From: Dyadobacter psychrotolerans | GTDB lineage: Bacteria; Bacteroidota; Bacteroidia; Cytophagales; Spirosomataceae | Direction of reading: 5' to 3' | DNA: 64,000 nt | NCBI RefSeq assembly: GCF_004349265.1 | Contig: NZ_SMFL01000008.1 | Coordinates: 124,001 to 188,000, forward strand | Part shown: piece by piece, positions 35,467-44,106 of the stretch | Layout of the letters: every line of letters starts with the position of its first letter | Position numbering within the stretch: the stretch's first letter is position 1 | The notes under the pieces: model-generated | What the model was told of the DNA's origin: nothing | What the model saw: only the letters and a program-made list of their open reading frames with translations | Databases searched by the model: none | Program-made: the position numbers and the translations under genes

Positions 35467-35973
35467 ATGGACAACACAGATTTTACTGCTGCTTTCCTGA
35501 AAGAACTGGATGCAGAGTATACTTCAACAAAAAAATGTCTGGAACGTATCCCGGAATCGCTGTATGGTTTTAAACCGCACCCCAAATCTATGGAAATGGG
35601 TTATCTTACGTTGCTGGTTGCAGAAATCCCTCTCTGGATTTCATACATGATTGAAAAGAGCGAGATTGACTTCGTAACCTTTCCGCATTTCAAGGCAAAA
35701 ACAACGCAGGAATTGGTGGATCATTTTGAGGAAAATTTCCATAGCGCAAAGCAGTCGCTGCAAAACGCTACAAGGGAAGAAATGGAAAAACCATTTTCCC
35801 TGAAAAATGACGGGAAAGTACTTTACACAGCACCCAAAGTGGACGACATTGCTACCACGATCAACCATTGGGTACATCACCGCGGACAGCTTACCGTTTA
35901 CATGCGAATGAACGATATTGCGGTTCCATCGATTTACGGGCCATCGGCGGATGAAAAAACCTTTGATAAATAA
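35467..35973 (+). CDS. DinB family protein
   Basis: 168 residues. A four-helix-bundle protein of the DinB/YfiT-like class, usually with a metal held by three His. The C-terminal NHWVHHRGQLTVYMRM carries the typical His cluster, and an earlier His is expected near DHFEENFHSAKQSL. Members include thiol-dependent transferases and damage-inducible proteins; the actual activity here is unknown. It stands alone, divergent from the secreted unknown, and ends in a hairpin terminator. Confidence 0.8.
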   Translation: MDNTDFTAAFLKELDAEYTSTKKCLERIPESLYGFKPHPKSMEMGYLTLLVAEIPLWISYMIEKSEIDFVTFPHFKAKTTQELVDHFEENFHSAKQSLQNATREEMEKPFSLKNDGKVLYTAPKVDDIATTINHWVHHRGQLTVYMRMNDIAVPSIYGPSADEKTFDK

Positions 35974-35980
35974 CAAAAAG

Positions 35981-36010
35981 AGCGGAGACACCTTTTGATG
36001 TCCCCGCTTT
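35981..36010 (+). terminator. hairpin after the dinB-like gene
   Basis: AGCGGAGACA (35981-35990) pairs with TGTCCCCGCT (35999-36008) with one mismatch. An AT-rich but not U-only tail follows. It probably ends the DinB-like transcript. Confidence 0.6.
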
Positions 36011-36100
36011 AAAAATTTCCGATTATTACCAGCCTGGGTTCCACATGTAGGCTAAACCGGCAAAACAATGGTCAAAATAGATTTTTCGCCTAACACAAAA

Positions 36101-36325
36101 TTAACGCCGGCTGGCATTAACTGTTCTCCCGAAGTATAAATAAAGCAGCGTACCTAAAACTGGCAAGACCATGATAACCGTTATCCATATCACCTTTTCC
36201 AGACCTTTCAGGTTGTTGTTTCGAAGAATGTCGATTATCGCCCACATTACGACAGCGAAAAATGCAACTCCTAATAAAATGAGTAAGGTTTCATTTCCTC
36301 CAAGGCTGATTAATATTGATTTCAT
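36101..36325 (-). CDS. small membrane protein with PLD-nuclease N-terminal-like domain
   Basis: 74 residues with two membrane helices (about 12-33 and 45-65) joined by a short basic loop (RNNNLKGLEKVIW) and ending LGTLLYLYFGRTV. This matches the phospholipase D N-terminal membrane domain (PLDc_N) that also occurs as a free small protein. The gene is monocistronic. Its role is unknown. Confidence 0.75.
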   Translation of the reverse strand: MKSILISLGGNETLLILLGVAFFAVVMWAIIDILRNNNLKGLEKVIWITVIMVLPVLGTLLYLYFGRTVNASRR

Positions 36326-36483
36326 GTGATTCAGGTTTTAGCTGTTTATATTAAGAAGTGTAATTTGGGTAAGTACGTAAATTTAATATAACTTCTTAAA
36401 ATAAAATGCTGTTTGTTAAGCAGATAAAAACAAACAGCCAGCTCCCGAAGAATTATTGCCTCGAAATTTATTTGTCCGTTTAA

Positions 36484-36975
36484 TTATGATAACAGCTCAT
36501 CAAGATTTTCCATACCTGCGGTAAATCCTTCTTTAAAGCCCATTTCAATTGTCGTCTCCAAATCTGAAAGTTGTTTATATTTTATTTCAATGGAAACCAG
36601 CGTTTTATCTGATTTTTCTGTAAAGCGATTCGTCCAGATAGAGCGGGGGAAATCCGTATTAATTTTTCCGTTTTTATCACAAAAAGCATCTTCTGCAGAA
36701 TAGCTTTTTAAAGGTGTGATTGCTTCATAATCGGCTCTTGCCCAGTGTTCTTCACCTTCCGGTCCAACCATCGCGTAAAGCCAATAACCTCCCACACTGA
36801 AATCCATAGTTTTGGTTCGTGCTTTCCAGGGTTTGGGAGCCCACCATTTATCCAGAATTTCACTTTCTGTCCACGCCGACCACACATTTGCAAGTGGCGC
36901 GGCAAATTCCCTTTCTACTAAAATCTTCTTATTTTCCTTGTCTACAGAAAAATTCATTAAAAGGTCATTTTTCAT
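36484..36975 (-). CDS. SRPBCC (AHSA1-type) protein
   Basis: 163 residues of the START-like/AHSA1 fold: ILVEREFAAPLANVWSAWTESEILDKWWAPKPWKARTKTMDFSVGGYWLYAM is characteristic. These proteins hold a hydrophobic ligand in a helix-grip cavity. The start overlaps the end of the ArsR-type gene by 11 bp, so the two are cotranscribed and translationally coupled, the usual AHSA1-ArsR pair. Confidence 0.85.
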   Translation of the reverse strand: MKNDLLMNFSVDKENKKILVEREFAAPLANVWSAWTESEILDKWWAPKPWKARTKTMDFSVGGYWLYAMVGPEGEEHWARADYEAITPLKSYSAEDAFCDKNGKINTDFPRSIWTNRFTEKSDKTLVSIEIKYKQLSDLETTIEMGFKEGFTAGMENLDELLS

Positions 36976-37291
36976 TTTTACTAGAATTTAGGTTGATTAA
37001 TACTGCGTCAAGCTGGCTGAAACGATCTTCCCAATGTTTCTTAAACTGTTCAAGCCAGTGGTCAATTTCTTTCATTTTACCAGGATTGAAATGGTAATAA
37101 ATTTCTCTTCCTGCTTTATTCTGAGTTAACAAATCACAATCTGCCAGCACTTTGATATGTTTGGATACCGCCTGCCGGGTTGTATCAAAATGTTCTGCCA
37201 GGGCATTCGGAGTCATCGCTCGTGTGGCAATGAGCACTAAAATGGCTCTTCTGGTCGGATCGGCAATGGCCTGAAAAATATCTCCCTTCAC
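36965..37291 (-). CDS. ArsR family helix-turn-helix regulator
   Basis: About 108 residues. I start at the GTG at 37291 (MKGDIFQAIADPTRRAIL), the usual N-terminus for this family; a TTG four codons earlier is possible. The winged-helix DNA-binding core is LAEHFDTTRQAVSKHIKVLADCDLLTQNKAGREIYYHFNPGKMKEIDHWLEQF. No metal-binding Cys motif is seen, so the signal is probably not a metal. It represses itself and the SRPBCC partner in most such pairs. Confidence 0.85.
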   Translation of the reverse strand: MKGDIFQAIADPTRRAILVLIATRAMTPNALAEHFDTTRQAVSKHIKVLADCDLLTQNKAGREIYYHFNPGKMKEIDHWLEQFKKHWEDRFSQLDAVLINLNSSKNEK

Positions 37292-37393
37292 TATTGAATT
37301 CAATTAAGCAACTAATTGGTTGCAAATATAAGCAACTTTTTGGTTGCGCAAAGTGGCGCGATAATTTTTTTACTTAACATTATGAAACCGATG

Positions 37394-38170
37394 TTATTTT
37401 GCCAGCCACTCCAGCAACATTCCCGCCACAAATTCCGGCATCCGGCTTCCTTCCACAGCGGTACAGATCTCACCGATAAATGACCCGTGGATACCGGGTA
37501 AAATCATCAGTTCGGCATTTGGAATGATACGGGAAATTTCCAGTGCATGCTCATTTATTACGGCATCACGGTCTGCATTGATGATGAGGGTAGGGGCATT
37601 TATGGCCTTCAAATTACTTTCCGGCCAGTCTTTGAAGTTGATCATCCGATCCCGGTCTTTGTCGTGCATGATTTTCAGACGATTAGGATCAGGAGCTACT
37701 TTGAGATAAGACTCCTGCAATGGCTGTGGCATATTTTCCAGAGATGCACTTTGCATCATGTCAAAAAAGCCCGGAAACATACCTTCTCTTTTAAAAATAG
37801 CGGAAATTGCAATCAGCTTGTGAACAACATCAGGATGCCTGATTCCAATCTGCAGTGTTGTACTTCCGCCGTTGCTGAAACCCATGAAGTTCGCCTTTTC
37901 TATTTTCAGATGTTTGAGTAAAGCCGCGACATCATCAGCATCCTGTTCAAATGTTTCCTCGCTGTCGCGGTCACCGGAATGACCGTGTGCCTGCAATTCA
38001 ACGGCAATCACTTTCATTTGCTCAGCGAAAAACGGAAGTATTTTGCCAAAACTGGTTTGAATCGTAGAACCTCCGCCATGAATAAGAATCAGAGGAATTT
38101 CTCCGGATCCGTGTATTTCATAGTAGATTTTCAATCCGTTTACGAAGGCGTAGCCAGTTTCAAGTGTCAT
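37394..38170 (-). CDS. alpha/beta hydrolase
   Basis: 258 residues of the alpha/beta hydrolase fold. PLILIHGGGSTIQTSF holds the oxyanion turn, MGFSNGGSTTLQIG the nucleophile elbow (Ser near residue 98), NADRDAVINEH the Asp and LPGIHGSFIGE the His of the triad. No export signal, so cytoplasmic. The substrate is unknown. It is in a run of small stress or detoxification-like genes (SRPBCC, SnoaL-like) but is separated by short gaps. Confidence 0.88.
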   Translation of the reverse strand: MTLETGYAFVNGLKIYYEIHGSGEIPLILIHGGGSTIQTSFGKILPFFAEQMKVIAVELQAHGHSGDRDSEETFEQDADDVAALLKHLKIEKANFMGFSNGGSTTLQIGIRHPDVVHKLIAISAIFKREGMFPGFFDMMQSASLENMPQPLQESYLKVAPDPNRLKIMHDKDRDRMINFKDWPESNLKAINAPTLIINADRDAVINEHALEISRIIPNAELMILPGIHGSFIGEICTAVEGSRMPEFVAGMLLEWLAK

Positions 38171-38215
38171 GGCGATAATTGACGTTTTGAGTTTGTTCTT
38201 CCAAAAATTTAAGAA

Positions 38216-38647
38216 TCACTGTCCTGCGGAATTATCGTAATAAGTGAAATCCCCGGCAATTAATCCATTCTCAATCGTGAAAACAGTACAAATGGGTAAT
38301 TCGAATTTAGAGCCGTCCGGCGCCGTGCCTGTTGATATAAATTCAACAATAAGGTGTTTTTCACCGGAAGGATATATCGCTGTGATTTTATCCTGTACAT
38401 CAGGAAACATGCTGCCCAGTTCAGCATATTTATTTATGATCTGCTGACATGTTTGTTTTACTATACCAGGCCCAAGTGAAGGATCTTTAAAATCAGCAAC
38501 GGGCGTGTACATTCCGGCCATTTTATCCCAGTCGTGCTTATTGAAATATTCGAAGTACTGTTTTACCAGCTTTTCATTTACATCAGTTTGCCGGTTACAG
38601 GAAACGAAGAAAAACAGGATGAAACAAAATGTCAGGGAGAATTTCAC
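38216..38647 (-). CDS. SnoaL/NTF2-like lipoprotein
   Basis: 143 residues starting at GTG (38647), giving a lipoprotein signal FILFFFVSC (Cys about 17). The rest is an NTF2-like cone: KQYFEYFNKHDWDKMAGMYTPVADFKDPSLGPG, then LIVEFISTGTAPDGSKFELPICTVFTIENGLIAGDFTYYD. SnoaL-like proteins range from isomerases to simple binding proteins. It lies 12 bp downstream of the SRPBCC gene at 39085, so the two are probably one operon. Confidence 0.75.
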   Translation of the reverse strand: MKFSLTFCFILFFFVSCNRQTDVNEKLVKQYFEYFNKHDWDKMAGMYTPVADFKDPSLGPGIVKQTCQQIINKYAELGSMFPDVQDKITAIYPSGEKHLIVEFISTGTAPDGSKFELPICTVFTIENGLIAGDFTYYDNSAGQ

Positions 38648-38659
38648 TATTTATATCGT

Positions 38660-39085
38660 TTAAATACTTTCAGCGTATTTTTTGAAATTGTTCATAATCG
38701 CCTGCCAGCCACCTTTTTGCATCTCAATCGGGTTTTGGTCCTCTGCTTCAAAGCTTTGGGTGATATGTGTCTTCGAACCATCAGCAGCAAAAATAATCCT
38801 AACTTTTCTTTGGTCACCAAGTGTATAGGCGATCAAAGTTTCAGGTTCTACTTCATCATAAATCCCCCAGAAATCAAATCCAAAACTGCCGTCTTTGGCT
38901 TCCATACGTGACGAAAATTTTCCACCGACGCGCAAATCGTTTTCGGCTGTCGGGGTATGCCAGTCTTCCGAGGCAAAGCTCCACTGTTTTATTTGCTCAG
39001 GATTGGTCCATATTTCCCATGCTTTTTCTACAGGAATATTAACGGTAACTTCTACGGTAATGACCGTTTTTTCGGGTGACTGCAT
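38660..39085 (-). CDS. SRPBCC (AHSA1-type) protein, second copy
   Basis: 141 residues. VEVTVNIPVEKAWEIWTNPEQIKQWSFASEDWHTPTAENDLRVGGKFSSRMEAKDGSFGFDFWGIYDEVEPETLIAYTL fits the AHSA1 family from end to end, including the GGxFxxRM-like strand and C-terminal GGWQAIMNNFKKY. It is a separate paralog of the gene at 36484 and has no ArsR partner. It leads a two-gene unit with the SnoaL-like lipoprotein. Confidence 0.85.
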   Translation of the reverse strand: MQSPEKTVITVEVTVNIPVEKAWEIWTNPEQIKQWSFASEDWHTPTAENDLRVGGKFSSRMEAKDGSFGFDFWGIYDEVEPETLIAYTLGDQRKVRIIFAADGSKTHITQSFEAEDQNPIEMQKGGWQAIMNNFKKYAESI

Positions 39086-39231
39086 AATGGCTTCAGGTTA
39101 AGATTTTTGTCCTAAATTATTATTCGTTTTTCGAACATCAAAACAATGTCGGGAGTAAGACAGCAACACCTTTAAAAAGGAGACACGACCAGGAGAAAAA
39201 TTTTCCGATAGATAGAAAGCAATCAGAGATT

Positions 39232-39864
39232 TTAATTAAACTCCGGCAAATTTCTGACACGTGCATATTCAAACTTCGCAAGCTTGCCGACCTGACTGTA
39301 AGATTCCAGCCCGCTCACGCAAACATCTTTCACAGCTGACAGATCTACGTTTCCGTCTTCGGCTATAATTTCCCCCGGCAGAATGAGGTATTCTATTTGC
39401 CCGATAATCATGATCGTACCGTTGAGCTCAATAGGCATTTCCTGCAGGAACTTCATACCTATCTTCACTTTGCTTTCCTGTACAAACGGAGCATGGAAAT
39501 CTGAGATATATTCAGCAGTTAGTTTAACCGCATCAAATTCAGAATCTGTTTTATCAAAGTTGGCAGAGGTAAAATGAGCCTGCTCTACAAATGCTTCATG
39601 AATGTGATTGATGGTATAAAAACCTGTCTCCAGAATATTTTCATAGGTATGGCGCGGCACGGAAGCAGGTCTGACGATCATACCGATTAAAGCCGGATTT
39701 GCGCCCAGGTGTACCACAGAACTAAATACGGCAAGGTTTGTTTTTCCATCCGCCGATTTTGTTCCAATCAGGTTTGCCGGTTTATATCCGGTTACGGAAT
39801 TGATCAGATTGGCTCTGTAATATTTACTTAATTCCTGAATATCCTGGCTGCTGAAATTTTTCAT
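39232..39864 (-). CDS. flavin reductase-like FMN-binding protein
   Basis: 210 residues. The flavin-reductase fold is seen in INSVTGYKPANLIGTKSADGKTNLAVFSSVVHLGANPALIGMIVRP, with the Thr/Ser-rich flavin loop and the following NILETGFYTINHIHEAFVEQAHFTSANF. Members reduce FMN with NAD(P)H or are FMN-binding oxygenase partners. It stands alone with about 80 bp to the M23 peptidase stop. Confidence 0.85.
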   Translation of the reverse strand: MKNFSSQDIQELSKYYRANLINSVTGYKPANLIGTKSADGKTNLAVFSSVVHLGANPALIGMIVRPASVPRHTYENILETGFYTINHIHEAFVEQAHFTSANFDKTDSEFDAVKLTAEYISDFHAPFVQESKVKIGMKFLQEMPIELNGTIMIIGQIEYLILPGEIIAEDGNVDLSAVKDVCVSGLESYSQVGKLAKFEYARVRNLPEFN

Positions 39865-39945
39865 TAAAATGTTAATTGATTAAAAGCATGTAGTTGCAAT
39901 GAAGAGAAATTTCGCAGATTTTCCAATTTGTACTGATCCTTGCGA

Positions 39946-41112
39946 TTACTTCAAACCGGAAACCTGCCGGCCGGGGTTAGCCAGCGGAACGGTTGGAATG
40001 TAACCTTTGGTTCCGTCTTCCAACTCCACACGGTAGCCTTTTGCCATTTCTCCGATCAGTTTTACCAGGGTATTTTGTGGTAATGTTGCAATTTGTCCTG
40101 ATGGCAGAAATAAAGCGGAAGAGAATAGATTTGCCTTTTTACGGATTCTGACTGTATCTCCAAGCCAACGCGATTGCTCCGGCAATCCGGGAATTTTTTC
40201 CTTGCGGTCGTTGATAAACGGAAGAGGATTAACGGCTCCTGAACCTCTCGCATAAATACCAAAGTGCAAATGGGGAGAGGTAGTGATGGCGTTTCCTGTA
40301 TTGCCAACAAGTCCAAGTGTATCTCCTGTCACAACCCGTGCTCCAACTGACACCAGCTGACTATCCAAATGTGCATAATATAATGAATAAGGACTGCCGC
40401 TTGCAGATAAAAACACGATTTTGCCACCAAGATTGTTGGTACCTGTTTGTGTAATAAATCCGTTTTGTGCAGCAACTACCGGCGTTCCGCGTTTTGCGCT
40501 GATATCGATTCCTTCATGAGAACGGGCGCCACGGTCACGCTCTGCACCCCATACACTAATGACGCTATTCATACCATGACCTGCTACCGGAAATGATAAA
40601 CTGGGAAGAGTGGTGAGTGAAAGCGAAACGACAAGTCTCTCATTGAGGCCGGTTTGTAAGCGTAAAAGCAAGGTATCGCCTTCATGATTGGTATAAGAAA
40701 TCGTCTGCGCACCATTATTGAGATAATCAATTCGTTGTGGTTTACCGTTTGATTTGATTTTATATAGCTCTACAAAAAGTCTGGAAGAGGTATCGTTTTC
40801 ATTCCGCAAAGGTGTGATGGTAAGCTTTCGTCCCTCCGGTATTTTTAACCTGATAGCTTGTGCAGGCGTGGAGTCACCCAAAAAAAATCTTTCCTGATAA
40901 GGCGCGACCGAAAATAATGAATCATTTAAAACGGACTTGCTTACTCTAAACCAGGTTTGACCTGCCTGGGTTTTTTCCAGTTTATCTTTGTATAATTCCT
41001 TCTCATAATACTCCTGTGGCGTTACCGGAAACCAGTGTGAAACGGGAACGGGTTTACAACCGACAAGATAAACGGTGATGATGAGGATAGAGAAACGAAT
41101 TGAAAATCTCAT
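39946..41112 (-). CDS. M23 family metallopeptidase lipoprotein with SH3-like domain
   Basis: 388 residues from the ATG at 41112, which starts a lipoprotein signal (SILIITVYLVGC, Cys about 19); upstream in-frame codons look non-native. The peptidase domain has HEGIDISAKRGTPV (first His and Asp zinc ligands) and SPHLHFGIYARG (HxH motif, about 295-305), with the gap filled by the usual YYAHLDSQLVSVGARVVTGDTLG. A C-terminal SH3-like stretch follows (TLVKLIGEMAKGYRVELEDGTKGYIP). It likely cuts or remodels peptidoglycan cross-links in the periplasm. Confidence 0.9.
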   Translation of the reverse strand: MRFSIRFSILIITVYLVGCKPVPVSHWFPVTPQEYYEKELYKDKLEKTQAGQTWFRVSKSVLNDSLFSVAPYQERFFLGDSTPAQAIRLKIPEGRKLTITPLRNENDTSSRLFVELYKIKSNGKPQRIDYLNNGAQTISYTNHEGDTLLLRLQTGLNERLVVSLSLTTLPSLSFPVAGHGMNSVISVWGAERDRGARSHEGIDISAKRGTPVVAAQNGFITQTGTNNLGGKIVFLSASGSPYSLYYAHLDSQLVSVGARVVTGDTLGLVGNTGNAITTSPHLHFGIYARGSGAVNPLPFINDRKEKIPGLPEQSRWLGDTVRIRKKANLFSSALFLPSGQIATLPQNTLVKLIGEMAKGYRVELEDGTKGYIPTVPLANPGRQVSGLK

Positions 41113-41154
41113 TGGGTAACTTATTGATCTGATTTTGTGATCAATAAAGTCATG

Positions 41155-41258
41155 CCATTGGCGGGCGGGCAGCGGTCTGAACGGCGGAGCCGGGCTCAAC
41201 GCGTAGTTGGTGAGGTGCCGGGGACTTTCTGTTCAGCCTGACTTCGTCATTCAGACCG
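41155..41258. repeat. GC-rich intergenic patch with inverted repeat
   Basis: CGGTCTGAA (41173-41181) and TTCAGACCG (41250-41258) are exact reverse complements bracketing a GC-rich segment unlike its surroundings. It falls between the M23 gene and a DUF3052-like gene. It might be a REP-like element or a relic of a mobile sequence; no transposase is seen. Confidence 0.35.
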
Positions 41259-41260
41259 GA

Positions 41261-41716
41261 TCAGTTTTGCCCGGCTTTTGCTTTGCCTTTTTCTGACAGT
41301 GCACCGAGTGAGTTTCTTTTCATTGTTTTAATAAAATCGACTTTTTTGAAACGAAGCGCGCTCCAGTCCTCATCAATAGCTACCATTCGCACAGGTTCAA
41401 GCTCATAGTTGCCCATAATCGCCCAGCCTGTATCCCGGTTGAAATCGCAGTTATATTTTTTTGATGTACCTTTCGGATAACACATCCATAAAATCGCATC
41501 TCCTTTTAGCAGCGGTGCGATGTCCGGTATTAAATTGTCAATTTCCGACTGCTTTTGTACAAATAACACAGCAAATTCAACTTCGTTACCCAGGTCCGTT
41601 TCAATTTCAGTTTCTTCACGGACGCTATCCAGATTGACGCTGAAACTTTCAGGAGAATTAAGTACCAGAATCTTTTTCTGACCTTTGAAATTTAGCTTTT
41701 TAAAAACTGCATCCAT
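41261..41716 (-). CDS. DUF3052-like hypothetical protein
   Basis: 151 residues from the ATG at 41716 (the upstream TTG start would overlap the next gene). Phrases such as LNFKGQKKILVLNSPESF, FAVLFVQKQSEIDNLIPDIAPLLKGDAILWMCYPKGTSKKYNCDFNRDTGW and VRMVAIDEDWSALRFKKVDFI resemble the DUF3052 family, a small Rossmann-like fold common next to VOC/PhnB genes. It follows the VOC gene by 58 bp on the same strand. Function unknown. Confidence 0.7.
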   Translation of the reverse strand: MDAVFKKLNFKGQKKILVLNSPESFSVNLDSVREETEIETDLGNEVEFAVLFVQKQSEIDNLIPDIAPLLKGDAILWMCYPKGTSKKYNCDFNRDTGWAIMGNYELEPVRMVAIDEDWSALRFKKVDFIKTMKRNSLGALSEKGKAKAGQN

Positions 41717-41774
41717 TAATTGATAAGATTTTCGCTTTGAATTAGAATTGAATGTAAGAACAAATGAGGTTTTT

Positions 41775-42182
41775 TTAGGAGTCAAGATTGGTGCTGATCA
41801 TCCAGATTTTACCAAAACGGTCGGTAACTTGTCCAAGATAGGCTCCCCAAAACTGTTTTTCAAATGGCATCGTCACCCTTCCACCTACTGCCAGGTTGTT
41901 AAATATGTTGGTCGCCCGGTCTTCATTTTCAAAACCAACAGACAAAACAATTCCGTTACCGTTATTTATTTTCCCGCCTGGAAAAGTGTCGCAGGCCATG
42001 ATGCTGTTGTTTCCAAAATCGAGCTGACAATGCAATATTTTGTATTTATATATTTCCGGAACTTCCATTGGAGCAGAGCCATAGAAATCTTTGTAGGGAA
42101 CATTTCCCTCGAAAATTACACGGTAATAATCAATTGCTTCTTCGCAGTTTCCTTCAAAATACAGATAAGGAATCAGTTTCAT
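41775..42182 (-). CDS. VOC family protein (PhnB-like)
   Basis: 135 residues from the ATG at 42182. Glyoxalase/bleomycin-resistance (VOC) fold: MKLIPYLYFEGNCEEAIDYYRVIFEG, GSAPMEVPEIYKYKILHCQLDFGNNSIMACD and FEKQFWGAYLGQVTDRFGKIWMISTN are typical of the PhnB-like subgroup. A metal-dependent enzyme or a binding protein; the substrate is not evident. It is paired with the DUF3052-like gene, a frequent pairing in Bacteroidota. Confidence 0.85.
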   Translation of the reverse strand: MKLIPYLYFEGNCEEAIDYYRVIFEGNVPYKDFYGSAPMEVPEIYKYKILHCQLDFGNNSIMACDTFPGGKINNGNGIVLSVGFENEDRATNIFNNLAVGGRVTMPFEKQFWGAYLGQVTDRFGKIWMISTNLDS

Positions 42183-42345
42183 ATTTAACGGCAAGTTTTA
42201 CAGTCCAAAAATAAGTAAGTCGCTGAAAAAATATAAGGGTATGGGCAGTCAAAAATATGGGGTATTCGGGACAAAATATTAACTTGGGATTTCTTTCGAA
42301 TTGTATTTTAAAGATTAGGAATATAAAATTATACTTTCAGGAAGT

Positions 42346-43350
42346 ATGGTAAAGCTGGCTTTATTAATCACCAGGAAACATCGTTTGCTTAGTGTAGCAG
42401 CAATTCTGGATGTTTTCGAATCGGTAAATCGCTTTTATGAAATCGATGGGGAACAGCCATTTTTCGAAATTAATCTTTACGACCAGGAGGTAGAATACAT
42501 TTCATCCTACGGTAGCCATAAATTCAAGAACTTTAACGATGCTGTTGATCCGGATCTGATATTTATTCCGGCATTCTCGTCGGAGGATATTTTTCAGGCT
42601 GTTATTGAAAATGCAGCTTTTATGCCCTGGTTAGAAAAACAGTATCTGAGAGGAGCCGAAATAGCCAGTTTTTGTACGGGTGCTTTTCTACTCGCAGCAA
42701 CAGGGTTATTAAACGGAAAAACGGCTACGACCCATATTAATGCAACGATACCGTTTGCATCTGCTTTTCCGCACGTTTTGTTAAAAGCCGATTCAGTTGT
42801 TACTGACGATGAAAGGCTGTATACCAGCGGCGGCGCTACAAGCAGTTTTCATTTGATGTTATATCTCATCCGGAATTACTGCGGAAAAGAAATGGCCTTG
42901 AGAATTGCGAAAATGTTTGCCATTGACGTCGATCGTAATCAGCAATCCTACTTTGGAACTTTTGAACCTGCCCAGGATCATGGGGACGGACTGGTTAACC
43001 TGGCTCAGAAAAGAATTGAAAAGGAGTATCAGGAAGGAAGTACAATCGAAAAGCTAATTCAGGATATTCCGGCCAGCAGAAGAAATGTGGTGCGCCGTTT
43101 TAAACAGGCTACGGGTGTTACACCAATAGAATATCTTCAGAAAACCAGAATTGAAGCCGCGAAAAAACTGCTTGAACAAACCGATCAGAGTGTGCTGGAA
43201 GTGATGCTGAATTCTGGCTATAATGATCTTAAGTCTTTCCGGCAGCTGTTTAAAAAAAGTGCAGGATTAACTCCCAAGGAATATCGTGATAAATTTAATG
43301 TTGCACGGCTTGCTATGGGTAAAAGAACAGCCGCAATTAATTCAATATAA
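42346..43350 (+). CDS. GlxA family transcriptional regulator (DJ-1/PfpI plus AraC)
   Basis: 334 residues. The N-terminal DJ-1/PfpI-like domain (about 1-180) ends its core with EIASFCTGAFLLAATGLLNGKTATTHINA, where Cys takes the place of the nucleophile. The C-terminal AraC helix-turn-helix pair spans about 225-325 (ASRRNVVRRFKQATGVTPIEYLQKTRIEAAKKLLEQTDQSVLEVMLNSGYNDLKSFRQLFKKSAGLTPKEYRD). It is divergent from the VOC/DUF3052 unit and may control it. The effector is unknown. Confidence 0.92.
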   Translation: MVKLALLITRKHRLLSVAAILDVFESVNRFYEIDGEQPFFEINLYDQEVEYISSYGSHKFKNFNDAVDPDLIFIPAFSSEDIFQAVIENAAFMPWLEKQYLRGAEIASFCTGAFLLAATGLLNGKTATTHINATIPFASAFPHVLLKADSVVTDDERLYTSGGATSSFHLMLYLIRNYCGKEMALRIAKMFAIDVDRNQQSYFGTFEPAQDHGDGLVNLAQKRIEKEYQEGSTIEKLIQDIPASRRNVVRRFKQATGVTPIEYLQKTRIEAAKKLLEQTDQSVLEVMLNSGYNDLKSFRQLFKKSAGLTPKEYRDKFNVARLAMGKRTAAINSI

Positions 43351-43481
43351 ATTTGAGCTTGTTCCAATTTTGAGGTTACATTTCGAGGCTCGCATTGGTG
43401 CTTACCGTTGAGCTGAAATTTATTGATTACCCACTCTCACAGGAAGTCGTATCTTTGCAGGAAATTATAGAACTGGTTACC

Positions 43482-44063
43482 ATGTTATTTAAACAAAAAC
43501 ATCTTGAAGGAATAAAATCCGGTAAAATCTCGCTGGCTTTTCGAAAATGGAAAAAGCTTACAGTTAGTGAAGGAAACCTGATCAAGACGAGTGTAGGAAA
43601 TATTAAAATTGTTTCAGTTGAAGAAATTGCTCTTCAAAATATAAGTGACGAAGAAGCTGAAAAGGCAGGATTCAAAAATGCATCTTCACTGGTTCAGCTT
43701 TTGGAAGAACAAAAGGAAGGTGCTATTTACAGGATAGGGGTCGTCTTTGATTCGGAAGATCCCCGGATTGAGCTGCGGGAAAGATTTCAGTTTGAAGAAG
43801 GTGAACTCGAAGGCCTGAAAAGTGAACTTGAAATTCTGGATAAATACAGTAAAATAGGAAAGTGGACAACCAAAACACTTCAGGTTATTCGTGAAAACCC
43901 TAAAATGAAAGCAGCTGACTTGGCTGTAAAAGCAAAAAAGGAAAAAGAATGGCTGAAACTGAATGTTCGTAAACTGAAAAGTCTGGGACTTACAATCAGT
44001 CATGAGCCGGGTTATACGCTCTCTCCGCGTGGAGAAGCCTACATGGATTCGATAGAAAAATAA
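43482..44063 (+). CDS. ASCH-domain protein with winged-helix-like C-terminus
   Basis: 193 residues from the ATG at 43482 (a TTG at 43395 opens the frame but lies in sequence that does not look coding). The N-terminal ASCH-like segment (FKQKHLEGIKSGKISLAFRKWKK, IVSVEEIALQNISDEEAEKAGF) belongs to a PUA-related RNA-binding fold. The last ~70 residues (TTKTLQVIRENPKMKAADLAVKAKKEKEWLKLNVRKLKSLGLTI, then GYTLSPRGEAYM) look like a winged helix. This suggests an RNA- or DNA-binding regulator. Followed by a strong hairpin terminator. Confidence 0.65.
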   Translation: MLFKQKHLEGIKSGKISLAFRKWKKLTVSEGNLIKTSVGNIKIVSVEEIALQNISDEEAEKAGFKNASSLVQLLEEQKEGAIYRIGVVFDSEDPRIELRERFQFEEGELEGLKSELEILDKYSKIGKWTTKTLQVIRENPKMKAADLAVKAKKEKEWLKLNVRKLKSLGLTISHEPGYTLSPRGEAYMDSIEK

Positions 44064-44065
44064 AC

Positions 44066-44100
44066 TAAAAGCCGCAGAAACTCAATTCCTGCGGCTTTTA
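44066..44100. terminator. bidirectional intrinsic terminator
   Basis: Arms TAAAAGCCGCAG (44066-44077) and CTGCGGCTTTTA (44089-44100) are exact 12-nt reverse complements, ending in A/T runs on both strands. It separates the ASCH gene (plus) from the large T9SS enzyme (minus). Confidence 0.9.
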
Positions 44101-44106
44101 CATAGA

